From Francisella salimarina (GTDB lineage: Bacteria > Pseudomonadota > Gammaproteobacteria > Francisellales > Francisellaceae): a stretch of 64,000 nucleotides of DNA. Position 1 is the first letter of the stretch, and each line of letters opens with the position of its first letter. The stretch is taken from the NCBI RefSeq assembly GCF_007923265.1, contig NZ_VOJA01000004.1, forward strand, positions 62,001-126,000, in the 5' to 3' direction. Shown here in pieces: positions 38,995-47,952 of the stretch. The notes beneath the pieces were generated by a model. The model searched no databases and was not told the DNA's origin. It worked only from the letters and a program-made list of their open reading frames with translations. A program made the position numbers and the translations under genes.

Positions 38995-40002
38995 ATGAAA
39001 AAATTTAAAATGTTTATGCTACTTACTTTATTTAATTGTAGCATTTCGTATTCAACTGATTCTGTTAGATTATTATCATGGTGGGATGAGCCACTGTATG
39101 ATTATATGTTTAGTACTATAAAGCATAGTTGTGATGTTGATTTGGCATATCAAGGATACGTTGAAAGTAATCAGTTTATATCGTTGTTAGAGTCAGGAAA
39201 ACATTGGGATATTGTTGTTTTTGAAGGCACATTATTTAATATGGTCAAAAAAAATCTATCTAGGGATGATATTGATATTAATACCGATCTAAAGGCGAAA
39301 TATCCGGAGTTTATCAGGAGAGAGCTTCGTGAGAATCTAGGAGATAGTCTAAAATACTCTAACTTGACATTTTTTACTATAAATAATCTAGTTATATTAT
39401 ATGATCCAAAAGTTTTGAACATTTCAAAAGATACTGATATAAAATCCATTATAAATCAGTTAGATAAAGCCAATAAAGACTTAGTATTATTGGATGATGC
39501 TAATATTATTAGCTCTATTATGGAGGCTGAGGGATATGAATTATCGTTAAGAGATTTTTCGGAGCTATTTAATTATAAAAAGATACTTATTCAAAATTAT
39601 ATAGATAACTATGAGGATATTGGAGCCATGCTTATATGGAGCGCATTTGCTCTTGAATACTTGAATAAAGTTAAAAATAAAGGTATCGAACTTAAGATAG
39701 CGGAAATTCCTAAATATCAGTTTACGACAGCAAACTATATCGGTCAATTAAGTAAAGATGAAAATACTAAATGTGTAGTTGATGTTTTGACAAGTGAAGA
39801 TTTCTTTTTAAGGTCTAAAACGACCTTTGACTTCACGCCCTATGTTAATTATGAATCCATATCTGATGAGGAGTTTTACAATCTTTATAGACGCTTCTAT
39901 ATGCAAGGATCTGAGTATAAGTTGAAGTGGATAGATAATAAAAAAAATAGCGAAAATATATATAATGCTTGGAATAAAATTTTAGTACAAAAAGGCATAT
40001 AG
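38995..40002 (+). CDS. Periplasmic solute-binding protein (PotD-like), likely sensor partner
   Basis: A 335-residue exported protein with a signal peptide of about 20 residues. The opening VRLLSWWDEPLYDYMF, then WDIVVFEG and NNLVILYDP, look like extracellular solute-binding proteins of the spermidine/putrescine (PotD/PotF) type. No transporter genes are next to it. Instead it sits between a response regulator and a hybrid kinase with 5- and 1-base gaps, so it probably delivers a ligand signal to the kinase, as LuxP, TorT or NspS do in other systems. The ligand is unknown; a polyamine is a guess. Confidence 0.75.
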   Translation: MKKFKMFMLLTLFNCSISYSTDSVRLLSWWDEPLYDYMFSTIKHSCDVDLAYQGYVESNQFISLLESGKHWDIVVFEGTLFNMVKKNLSRDDIDINTDLKAKYPEFIRRELRENLGDSLKYSNLTFFTINNLVILYDPKVLNISKDTDIKSIINQLDKANKDLVLLDDANIISSIMEAEGYELSLRDFSELFNYKKILIQNYIDNYEDIGAMLIWSAFALEYLNKVKNKGIELKIAEIPKYQFTTANYIGQLSKDENTKCVVDVLTSEDFFLRSKTTFDFTPYVNYESISDEEFYNLYRRFYMQGSEYKLKWIDNKKNSENIYNAWNKILVQKGI

Positions 40003-40003
40003 A

Positions 40004-42145
40004 ATGATTTATTCAGCAAAATCGTTAAGCCAAAAAATTAATAAGAAAATAATATACATTATACTTGGTTCATTAATGATAAATATTTTACTTTTTGGTG
40101 TAATTTTCTTTTTGTACAAAGAAAAGGCGAAGGATCTAGAACAAAAAAATATAACAATTATAGTTAGATCTTTAACTAGTCAGCTTGAAGCGACTATCAG
40201 GGCTCTTGCTTCACAAACGGATTTTTTTAATTTACTTATATCAAATAAGTTTTATTTTGAAGGAGTACCACAGTATAAAAAATACTCACTAATGCGAGCA
40301 TTCTCATCCAATATTTTTGAAAGCTATGATAATAGTGCCATAGGGTATAGAATTTCAAATAATAGTTTTAATTTATTCGATGTAGGCAAGTCTAGTAAGT
40401 ATTATATTTCATATAGGCTAAATTATAGGGATGATATATATGATATTAGGGAAACGTCTTCAAATTTAGGTAATATAATTATCTTTTTTGATAAAGATAA
40501 ACTAATACAATACTTAAACTCAAAAAATCTAATATTATCCTCTACCAAGTATGGTAAGCTTTTGCAGCAGGAAATACAAAATAAGTCATCGAATCTTATA
40601 AAGAAAGTAAGCTTTCCAAATATTTATATAAGGAATTATGATGGGTTTGTTGGTTGGAGATTGATAATTTTATTTTTATTATCATTTATGTTTAATATTT
40701 TATTTTTATTTTATATTAGCTGGAGAGTTGTAAAGTACTATGAACATTATTATGTCAATCCTGTGTTAGAAATTTATGATTCTTTGTCAAAAAAAGGAAT
40801 TGTAAAAAGGCAAAAGTATTATGTTAGAGAAATACAGAGATTAATTAATATTATTAATAAAGCTAAGAAGCTTAGTAGGCTTGATACATTATCCCAAATT
40901 CAGCATGATTTAAAACCTGCATTTATACAATTACAAAAACTAGCTTCTGAGATAGAAGATCACAAAAAAAAATATATAATATCAATATCTGAGTATATAA
41001 GGATGGCTGTTCTCAATAAAAGTAATGAGATTAGATCTGAAAACTTATCTTGTATAATTGCACAGTTAGTAAATAGTACATACTTTAGCTATAAGGAGAT
41101 ATTTGTAGTTGATTATAGTAGGTATTGTTTCTCTAAGGTGGATAAGATTGTATTTTCGCGTATTATATCTAACTTAGTTAATAATGCTATAGAAGTTAAT
41201 AAGGGTAGGATAGACCTTAAAATAAAACTGTTAACAAAAGTAAGTTTTGGAAACGTATATGTTACAGTTGAAGATAATGGCGTTGGCGTTGGTAAAGATA
41301 GGTTGGAAGAAATATTTGATAAAGGGCGCTCCTTTAATTATAGTTCTGGAATCGGTCTATTTTTTTGTCGAGAAGCCGTTAGGGAGTATGGTGGAGATAT
41401 ATCTTGTAATTCTGATAGTGAGAGCACAAGATTCACTATAAAGCTTCCAGTGTCTGCCCCAGAATATAATTATATAGATTCAATTTATATAAATGATAAG
41501 TCCAGAATAGTCATTATTGATGATGAGCAACCATCATATTTTAGACATATCGAAGGAATAGATCAATATGATCTTTATCTCAATAGCTGTAAGAGTGTAG
41601 AAGAGTATTTTAGCTCCGTAAGTATAGATAAAACTGATGATATTTATTTAATTGATTATAACTTTTCTAGTACTATGACAGGAGTAGATATTATAGAAAA
41701 GTATAATCTTATAGGTAAGGCATATGTAATAACAACTGTTGCTGATAATTTGCGTCAGAGAACTTCTGAAAAATTAAAGGAACTTATCCCGATACTTGAT
41801 AAATCTATTGCAAACGTTATTCAGATAAAAAATGTTAGATTTTTTGACTATTTTATTTTAGAGGATGATGTGCTGATATGTAAGATCATGAAAGATAAAG
41901 CAAAATTAAATAAACAGAGGATTTTGATAGCAAATAATTTTTTGCAGTTTAATATGATTAAAGAAGTTCTTTATAAGAGTGATAGAGTGGTACTGGATAT
42001 TAATATTAAAGGGAGTAGTATCAAAGGAGATCACTATGTTAAAGAGCTAAAGAAGCAAGGTTTTTTGAATATCTCTGTACAAACTGGGCATTCAAATCTT
42101 AATTTAGGAGAAGGTGTTCGTATTATAGAAAAGGGTAGCTTTTAA
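40004..42145 (+). CDS. Hybrid histidine kinase with two receiver-like domains
   Basis: A 713-residue membrane sensor kinase. TM1 (about 17-38) and TM2 (about 218-240) enclose a periplasmic domain of about 180 residues, a likely docking surface for the neighbouring binding protein. The H-box is SQIQHDLKPAF with His301. The ATPase domain has an N-box near 390-400, DNGVGVG at 423-429 and SGIGLFF near 448-454. A receiver domain follows with D506-D507, D551 and K600. A last segment (639-713) looks like a second, degenerate receiver: ILIANN replaces the acidic pair, while D665 and K710 remain. No Hpt domain is fused. The ATG comes one base after the binding-protein stop. Confidence 0.88.
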   Translation: MIYSAKSLSQKINKKIIYIILGSLMINILLFGVIFFLYKEKAKDLEQKNITIIVRSLTSQLEATIRALASQTDFFNLLISNKFYFEGVPQYKKYSLMRAFSSNIFESYDNSAIGYRISNNSFNLFDVGKSSKYYISYRLNYRDDIYDIRETSSNLGNIIIFFDKDKLIQYLNSKNLILSSTKYGKLLQQEIQNKSSNLIKKVSFPNIYIRNYDGFVGWRLIILFLLSFMFNILFLFYISWRVVKYYEHYYVNPVLEIYDSLSKKGIVKRQKYYVREIQRLINIINKAKKLSRLDTLSQIQHDLKPAFIQLQKLASEIEDHKKKYIISISEYIRMAVLNKSNEIRSENLSCIIAQLVNSTYFSYKEIFVVDYSRYCFSKVDKIVFSRIISNLVNNAIEVNKGRIDLKIKLLTKVSFGNVYVTVEDNGVGVGKDRLEEIFDKGRSFNYSSGIGLFFCREAVREYGGDISCNSDSESTRFTIKLPVSAPEYNYIDSIYINDKSRIVIIDDEQPSYFRHIEGIDQYDLYLNSCKSVEEYFSSVSIDKTDDIYLIDYNFSSTMTGVDIIEKYNLIGKAYVITTVADNLRQRTSEKLKELIPILDKSIANVIQIKNVRFFDYFILEDDVLICKIMKDKAKLNKQRILIANNFLQFNMIKEVLYKSDRVVLDINIKGSSIKGDHYVKELKKQGFLNISVQTGHSNLNLGEGVRIIEKGSF

Positions 42146-42147
42146 GA

Positions 42148-42309
42148 CTATTTCTTGAATATAATATCTTCCATTTCTGATATTGTTTTATTCATACTAT
42201 CTATAATATCTTTAATATTCTCTTTATTGCTACAGTTTTCTAGGTAAAAAATAAATGATTTTAAATGAAAAAAATGATTTTTCAAATCGTGAAGCTCTTT
42301 ATTGTTCAT
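42148..42309 (-). CDS. 53-residue DHp-like H-box microprotein
   Basis: A short reading frame on the opposite strand, ending two bases beyond the kinase stop. It reads MNNKELHDLKNHFFHLKSF, a turn with NCSNKEN, and a second helix ending MEDIIFKK. HDLKN at residues 7-11 is the H-box of histidine-kinase DHp domains, and the helix-turn-helix hairpin layout matches such a domain in miniature. It could act as a free phosphotransfer protein for the neighbouring hybrid kinase or as a dimerisation decoy. It has no clear Shine-Dalgarno sequence, so translation is unproven; it could also be a remnant of a lost kinase. Confidence 0.5.
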   Translation of the reverse strand: MNNKELHDLKNHFFHLKSFIFYLENCSNKENIKDIIDSMNKTISEMEDIIFKK

Positions 42310-42355
42310 AGGATTAAATTTATTTTTTATTCATAAATCTAAATTGTATCATTTG

Positions 42356-43144
42356 TTAGGGTTGAGATAGTATGGTTTTGTTGTTTTTTTCTACAACAAG
42401 CATTGCAACTGTATTGTTATCTTTACTATCGTTAAGAGCGGAGTTCATTAGGTCTACTGCAAATGTGGTTAATGTCCCTAACGTAAATATATCTATTGGT
42501 AAACCCTTAAAATCTGATACAAGGGTGAAAGGCGCAGCCCATCCAGTAATCCATGCACCAAGTGCATATGTGAATTTATCAGTCTTTGTAGCACCTCTCG
42601 AAAAGATATAAGTATTTCCAGAATCTGCTCTACACTGTACAGAGCCACCTAGAGACATTTCTTCACTGTAATTAGCTTTAGGATCAATATATTCACAATT
42701 AGGGCCACCAAACCACCAGCTATCTGAAGAGTTACCTTGAGCAAAAATAACATTTCTTATGTTTTCCTTACCCACTGTGATATCACCTACAGCTGCAAAG
42801 TTAAGTTCATAAGGAGAGTGGTTAAAAGTGTTTTTGTTGCCAGGAGCATATATATTAAAGAATTTTGCTACTTCTTTAGCTTTATGTGAGCTAGCTTTAA
42901 AGGTTAAGCGAGCTACTGTTTTACCTCTCTTAAAGGCTTTTGTCATTATAATATTATCACTATGAGATTCTTTATCAATGATGTTAATTTTTTTTAACCT
43001 AAAATCTATATTAGCATTTTCAACTGGCACAACAAAGTTAACTGTAGTTTCAAACTCAGAAGGGCTTGAAAAGCTATTATTAGCGATTGTATTAGAAGTT
43101 GTAGTTAAAATAATTATCGATAATCTCCAAATTAATTTTTTCAT
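42356..43144 (-). CDS. Secreted protein, tandem paralog 1
   Basis: A 262-residue exported protein of unknown family. A signal peptide (about 22 residues, ending TIANN) is followed by FVVPVENANIDFRLK, the conserved block ELNFAAVGDITVGKE, WWFGGPNCEYI and SGNTYIFSRGATKTDKFTYALGAW, then a hydrophobic region around residues 195-235. The same blocks occur in the same order in the next gene, so the two are tandem duplicates. Two Cys residues (GPNCEYI and VQCRAD) are shared and may form a disulfide. The hydrophobic C-terminal part could insert in a membrane. Confidence 0.75.
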   Translation of the reverse strand: MKKLIWRLSIIILTTTSNTIANNSFSSPSEFETTVNFVVPVENANIDFRLKKINIIDKESHSDNIIMTKAFKRGKTVARLTFKASSHKAKEVAKFFNIYAPGNKNTFNHSPYELNFAAVGDITVGKENIRNVIFAQGNSSDSWWFGGPNCEYIDPKANYSEEMSLGGSVQCRADSGNTYIFSRGATKTDKFTYALGAWITGWAAPFTLVSDFKGLPIDIFTLGTLTTFAVDLMNSALNDSKDNNTVAMLVVEKNNKTILSQP

Positions 43145-43179
43145 GATAGTAAAATTATGCTTTGGGTTGGTATGTGGAT

Positions 43180-43209
43180 ACTATATCTTTACTTGAAGTG
43201 GTAATTAAA
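43180..43209 (-). promoter_or_regulatory. Promoter of tandem paralog 1 (duplicated)
   Basis: On the minus strand TTTAAT (43204-43209) and TATAGT (43180-43185) are 18 bases apart. The whole segment aligns with the one upstream of paralog 2, showing that the promoter was duplicated together with the gene and kept at the same distance. Confidence 0.55.
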
Positions 43210-43373
43210 CTATTAAAGTGGCTATTATTGCCATATTGTTGATACTAGGGTGTACTAGTTTTAGAAGTTTGCTTATAATACCATTTGAAAATATGAGAGC
43301 TTTTAACTTAGCTCGAATAGATATGAAGCAAAATAATCCTCGATTTCTGATAAGTTAAAAGGTATCTAGTTTC

Positions 43374-44162
43374 TTATTTTATAATATTGGCGGCATTGTT
43401 TTCTACTACAAGCATTGATACAGTATCTTTATCCTTACTATCACTCAGTGCGGAGTTCATTAGATTAATTGCATATGCACTTAACGCACCTAAACCAATA
43501 GTGTCTGCTGGTATTCCATCAAGTGCTGAAGCAATAGTGAAAGGTACAGCAACTCCAGTAAGCCATGCACCAAGTGCATATGTGAATTTATCTGTTTTTG
43601 TAGCTCCTCGAGAGAAGATATAATTATTTCCAGATTCTGATTTACAATAAACAGATCTTTCTAAACCGTCACTATCTTTAATATCAGAGCCTGCAGTTAT
43701 ATATTTACAGTTTTCACCACCAAACCACCAGTTATTTATACCTAAAGAACTTCCTTGAGCAAAAACAACATTTCTAAATGTTTCTTTTCCTACTGTGAGA
43801 TCTCCTACAGCTGCAAAGTTAAGCTCCTCAGGGGCGTCATGAAATGTGTTATTATCTTTAGGAGCATATTGGTTAAAAAACTCTGCTACTTCTTTGGTTT
43901 TGTGTCTACCTGCTTTAAAGGTTAAGTGTGCAACAGTCATATCCTTATCAGTATCTTCTGTGATAGTAACTTCGTCTTGATATGGCTGCCCATCTGATAC
44001 TTTAAGCTCTTTGAGTTTAAAATTGACACTTGCATTTTTAACAGGTACTACAAAGTTAACAGTATTTTCACGCTCAGTTGGACCCCAGAAACTATCATTA
44101 GCCAGAGCGTTAGAAGTTGTAGTTAACGTAACGATTGATAATCCTAAAATTAATTTTTTCAT
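43374..44162 (-). CDS. Secreted protein, tandem paralog 2
   Basis: A 262-residue exported protein, identical in length to its neighbour and clearly homologous throughout: MKKLILGLSIVTLTTTSNALAND (signal), FVVPVKNASVNFKLK, ELNFAAVGDLTVGKE, WWFGGENCKYI and SGNNYIFSRGATKTDKFTYALGAW. Differences are scattered, so both copies seem to be under selection rather than decaying. No family is recognised. The upstream region is also duplicated. Its position beside phospholipase genes suggests, but does not show, a role at membranes or host surfaces. Confidence 0.75.
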   Translation of the reverse strand: MKKLILGLSIVTLTTTSNALANDSFWGPTERENTVNFVVPVKNASVNFKLKELKVSDGQPYQDEVTITEDTDKDMTVAHLTFKAGRHKTKEVAEFFNQYAPKDNNTFHDAPEELNFAAVGDLTVGKETFRNVVFAQGSSLGINNWWFGGENCKYITAGSDIKDSDGLERSVYCKSESGNNYIFSRGATKTDKFTYALGAWLTGVAVPFTIASALDGIPADTIGLGALSAYAINLMNSALSDSKDKDTVSMLVVENNAANIIK

Positions 44163-44198
44163 GATAATAAAACTTATGTTTTTGATTGATGTATGGAC

Positions 44199-44228
44199 AT
44201 TATATTTTTATTTGAAGTAGTATTTAAA
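44199..44228 (-). promoter_or_regulatory. Promoter of tandem paralog 2 (duplicated)
   Basis: On the minus strand TTTAAA (44223-44228) and a perfect TATAAT (44199-44204) are 18 bases apart, 37 bases upstream of the start codon. The copy before paralog 1 has the same layout with a weaker TATAGT. Confidence 0.6.
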
Positions 44229-44288
44229 GTATTAAAGTAGCTACTATGATTACATTATTTGATATTTGTTTACTAAGTTTTAGAAATA

Positions 44289-45284
44289 CTAATCATCATA
44301 AAAAGCTTTAAGTACTTTGATAGATTTATTTATTTCAAGGATTTGTTTAGATTTCTCCTTTGTAATAAAGTCAGTATAGAAAATATTGGGAGCGGGTATA
44401 TTTGAATCATTTTTTATAGTGTCTAATATACGCACTAATTTTGAAGAGTTTAAGCTTTTAGTTACTTCTTCAATATCTCCAATACCTGCTGTTGCAGTCC
44501 AGCTAAATAAAAAAGAAGTTTTTTTATTTAAGCCACCGTAAGATTTTAGTTTATCTAGCTGATCTGAGAAAATGAAACTAGGAGAGCTACTATTTGAGTA
44601 TATATCAAAAACACCGTAGTTTTTATTAAACTCATCTTCTATAGTGATAATATCTTGATAACTAAAAATGCCACCAGATGTGTTAATAAACTCTGAATAT
44701 TCATTATCAAATATTAATATTAGCTTGCCTCTTATGTTATCTAATTCGATCTCATTTAAGTTTAAGCTCTTATTATTTGATTTGAAGAGAACTGATTGTA
44801 TAGAGTCATTCTGCAATATTATTTCGGTTACAAAATTTTTAGCAAGATTATTATATCTTGTGTGTGATATTTTAAAAATTATAAACTCAGAAGGATGTTG
44901 GTTTAGGAAGCTCCTTGCATCATTAAAAATGTCCAATATTTTTTGTCCATTACAGCCAAGGAAAGATGTTCGATGAAAACTAACCCATTCATTATGGTCA
45001 AAATCAGGTCTGACATCAAAGTATCTAGCGCCATTTTCTGCTTGCTTGAATACACTGAAGTATTGAGTAATAGTATTTTTTTTCTGTACTCCCCATGTAC
45101 AGTGATCGGCTATACTCATTCCAGAGTCGTGTGAACCAATGATCATAAAGGAGTTTAATTTTGTATCATCGCTAAAAGCGCCTATATAGTTTGATGTATC
45201 TGTTAGTAAGTTTTCACTCTTGACTCCTGCATTGGCTATGTTAATGAGGAAAATAAAAAGTAATACTCTTTGTAAATGAATCAT
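44289..45284 (-). CDS. Exported PI-PLC-like phosphodiesterase
   Basis: A 331-residue protein with a signal peptide (about 19 residues) and a phosphatidylinositol-specific phospholipase C X domain. The general base and acid histidines are H52 in GSHDSG and H104 in WVSFHRT; the YFDVRPD segment (R92) lines the pocket, and HPSEFIIFKISH follows. Such enzymes cleave phosphatidylinositol or its glycan anchors and often act on host membranes. Bacterial PI-PLCs need no calcium. It starts 21 bases downstream of the GDSL lipase, in the same direction, so the two are probably co-transcribed. Confidence 0.88.
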   Translation of the reverse strand: MIHLQRVLLFIFLINIANAGVKSENLLTDTSNYIGAFSDDTKLNSFMIIGSHDSGMSIADHCTWGVQKKNTITQYFSVFKQAENGARYFDVRPDFDHNEWVSFHRTSFLGCNGQKILDIFNDARSFLNQHPSEFIIFKISHTRYNNLAKNFVTEIILQNDSIQSVLFKSNNKSLNLNEIELDNIRGKLILIFDNEYSEFINTSGGIFSYQDIITIEDEFNKNYGVFDIYSNSSSPSFIFSDQLDKLKSYGGLNKKTSFLFSWTATAGIGDIEEVTKSLNSSKLVRILDTIKNDSNIPAPNIFYTDFITKEKSKQILEINKSIKVLKAFYDD

Positions 45285-45305
45285 AATCGAATAAAAAAAT
45301 TAAAA

Positions 45306-46799
45306 TTAAACAGAAGTAGAAATTTCCATATCCAGAACTTTAGATATGTGCTCAAACAATGCTTTTTGCACTTGTTGTGTCGGGTGCACATTATCCCAGA
45401 AAATAAATTCTTCTGGATTATCACACATTTGTCCAGTTTCTGCTCCAAGAATAGCAGATGTAATATCTGAGTTTAGAGGAATTTTGTCAATATCAAACGC
45501 CTCATCTTCTCCCCCATTACTCCTTAATAGGTCTGAATTAGACATTATTAAGCTATTATAAAACTCTTTTGAATCAAAATCTCTAGGAGAAGGTAAGAAA
45601 TATCCTCCTTTCCAGCATGTTTCACCTACTTTATCAGCATTTATTTTTGTGTTAAACTCCTGATTAAACTCTGCTGTATTAGTAAATAGTTTTTCAAACA
45701 TATCATTTATAGAAATAAATACGACATTAGATTTACCCCTTGCAAAATCCTCTAGGTATTTATTATGTAATCTTGAGACTTCGGCCAGTTGTTTTTGATT
45801 CCCTCGTATTTCAGATTCTGGAACCAAAGAGAGGTTTGGTATACCAATTAGTATAGTTTTTTGTGCATTGATTTCATCTATAGATGAGATGATTTTGTCT
45901 GTAACTTCTTTAGCTATATAGTGTATTTTGGTCATATCTTCAGAGTCAGATATAGATAAGTAATCATTTCCTCCTATAAAAATAATTGCTAAATTCCTGT
46001 CTGTGTCATGTGCATCTGTATCAACTTTTTTATATATTTCAATTTCACCACCGAGGTTGTAAGGGAGTCCTTGTTCAACCCATTTAGGATTTAGTATTGC
46101 TGTTGCACCACCAACAGCATAGCTACTGACAGCTATAGGTTTTTGTAGATAAGACAATTTCTTTGTAAGTAGGTTAGCCCAAGTTGGACCATTAGAAAAC
46201 ATACCGTTATAATATGGTTTAGATTTAGGAATTATCCCCCCTGTATATGTATATAAGTTTCCTTGGTCACTTAAGCTATCTCCAAAAATCAAAATTCGAT
46301 CTATACCATTTAGCGGAGATTTTAAATTTAGTTTTGTTTCGATAGGACATGCTGTAATAGTATATGTAGGAATTTTATACGAGAATATCGGTGAGTAACT
46401 ATGCCAAGTATGAAGAAGGTTATTTATTTGATTATTTACTGTAGCATTTCCAGTTATGTTAAAATTTGCCTCATTTGTTTTATAACCATTTATTAGCCTG
46501 TAGTCTATGATAGCTTCATTAATACTTTCTTCATCTGGACTTAGGCTATATGTTATCTTTAAGTTTGATGTATAAGAAAAAGGATTTATAGAGTTGTTTA
46601 TATACTCCCCAATATCTTGGTATGTATTAGTATCTATTTTTTTACTTTTTATATTCTGCCCAGTAGTATTGTCAGAATTAACAGTAAAGTAAACAGGCAC
46701 ACTACAATTATTTTCAAGAACTAGATTTGAACGTGCATCAGCAAAAGCAGAGGAGCTTATTGTGAGTAAGGTAATTGTAGACAAAAAGTATTTTTTCAT
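45306..46799 (-). CDS. Exported GDSL-type lipase/acyltransferase
   Basis: A 497-residue exported SGNH hydrolase. The signal peptide ends near residue 20 (SSSAFA). An unusual N-terminal region of about 145 residues, with NNCSVPVYFTV near its start, precedes the catalytic domain. That domain shows all four SGNH blocks: GDSLSD at 173-178 (Ser175), AVGGA, IGGND and the DNVHPT catalytic pair close to the C-terminus. Relatives include secreted phospholipase A / glycerophospholipid-cholesterol acyltransferases. It is followed by the PI-PLC gene, so this looks like a two-enzyme lipid-cleaving operon. Confidence 0.88.
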   Translation of the reverse strand: MKKYFLSTITLLTISSSAFADARSNLVLENNCSVPVYFTVNSDNTTGQNIKSKKIDTNTYQDIGEYINNSINPFSYTSNLKITYSLSPDEESINEAIIDYRLINGYKTNEANFNITGNATVNNQINNLLHTWHSYSPIFSYKIPTYTITACPIETKLNLKSPLNGIDRILIFGDSLSDQGNLYTYTGGIIPKSKPYYNGMFSNGPTWANLLTKKLSYLQKPIAVSSYAVGGATAILNPKWVEQGLPYNLGGEIEIYKKVDTDAHDTDRNLAIIFIGGNDYLSISDSEDMTKIHYIAKEVTDKIISSIDEINAQKTILIGIPNLSLVPESEIRGNQKQLAEVSRLHNKYLEDFARGKSNVVFISINDMFEKLFTNTAEFNQEFNTKINADKVGETCWKGGYFLPSPRDFDSKEFYNSLIMSNSDLLRSNGGEDEAFDIDKIPLNSDITSAILGAETGQMCDNPEEFIFWDNVHPTQQVQKALFEHISKVLDMEISTSV

Positions 46800-46899
46800 T
46801 TTTCATTTTTTTTTTGATTTTGTGTTTGGTAGTTTAATATTCTATAAAGTATCTTTTGAAGTTAAAAAGTATTCTTTATGGTTACAGTAAAAATAGTTT

Positions 46900-47952
46900 T
46901 TAGCAAAGTATTTGTCTAATAATATAATTACCCAATGACTCAGATATTATGTTTAGAGCTCTTTCTCCAACTTCAATCAACAATAGTATAAATAGTGCGA
47001 TAAATATTCCTAAAGCTCTATATGCACCATCAGAGAAACTAAAAAACTCAAGTTTTGTTGGGAAACAGACTATCATAAATGCTCTATTTGCTTGCTCATA
47101 AGCATATCCATACAATGGATGTTGTAATGCAAAGTACGTAAAGATTGTTGAGAAAAGTATAAATAATGGAAATATAACAATTGGTAAATAGCTTGATATT
47201 ACAATACAAGCAATACCGCATGATACTCCTAGTAAACATCCAAAGAATCTTCGATGAAATACAAGGACAGTTTTATTTATCTCAACTCCGGATATAATTA
47301 CGATAGTTATAATCATATTGATTGAGCCACCAGGGACATTTACAAACATCCAAAACAGTACAGCCAAACTCATTGCAATAAATATTCTAGTGGTATTTAA
47401 TAGAGCGTTTTGATCTGATAATGGGGTTGCTGGTGAGAAGCTTTTTCCTTTTTTAATGGGTAATATAGGTACAAATATTAAGGCGCATAAAACACCAACA
47501 ATATTGGTGAGTATTCTATACTCTGTCAAATAAAAAGCATTGGTAGGCTCTACGATACAACCAGCTCCGATAAAAGATATATGTAAACCAATGAACAGTA
47601 GAAAATAGCCCTCTTGAGGATAGATTTTCGAAAAAAATAAGAATATAGCTCCTATTAGAAAAATAATAAGTATGCCTACAAATGAAAATTCAACAAAAAG
47701 TATACTTAAGTATAAACCTATAATAGAGCCAATAATTGTAGCAACAACTCTTCTCCACGACTTATAGATAGTAAGAGAGGATCCTGTTGAGAATATTACG
47801 ATGGCAGCTGTAGCAGCCCAAAAAGGATAGTCAAAATTTAGAGCATCATTAATGATAATTGCTACTACACCACATATAGAAATTACTATAGATATTAGCA
47901 GTATTTCTAGAGATTCTTCTTTTTTGATATCATAGAATTTAGAACCATACAT
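46900..47952 (-). CDS. FUSC-family inner-membrane efflux protein
   Basis: A 350-residue membrane protein with about ten helices in two clusters, typical of the FUSC / aromatic acid exporter group (AaeB, YccS). The repeated W-x-x-x-x-A-x-x-x-F-S-T-G-S pattern (FWAATAAIVIFSTGSSLT) and YRALGIF are in line with this. It is shorter than AaeB because the large cytoplasmic part is missing. I chose the ATG at 47952 (MYGSKF), which has GGAG six bases upstream; earlier in-frame starts (TTG 47967, ATG 47958) lack proper spacing. The gene overlaps the HlyD-type gene by 14 bases, a coupled pair. Confidence 0.8.
   Translation of the reverse strand: MYGSKFYDIKKEESLEILLISIVISICGVVAIIINDALNFDYPFWAATAAIVIFSTGSSLTIYKSWRRVVATIIGSIIGLYLSILFVEFSFVGILIIFLIGAIFLFFSKIYPQEGYFLLFIGLHISFIGAGCIVEPTNAFYLTEYRILTNIVGVLCALIFVPILPIKKGKSFSPATPLSDQNALLNTTRIFIAMSLAVLFWMFVNVPGGSINMIITIVIISGVEINKTVLVFHRRFFGCLLGVSCGIACIVISSYLPIVIFPLFILFSTIFTYFALQHPLYGYAYEQANRAFMIVCFPTKLEFFSFSDGAYRALGIFIALFILLLIEVGERALNIISESLGNYIIRQILC

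Noticed and set aside
43218-43358. A 46-residue plus-strand frame beginning at GTG with a lipobox-like LILGC
   Set aside because: It overlies the promoter region of tandem paralog 1. In the duplicated copy upstream of paralog 2 the frame is broken by stops while the minus-strand promoter is kept, so it is probably chance.
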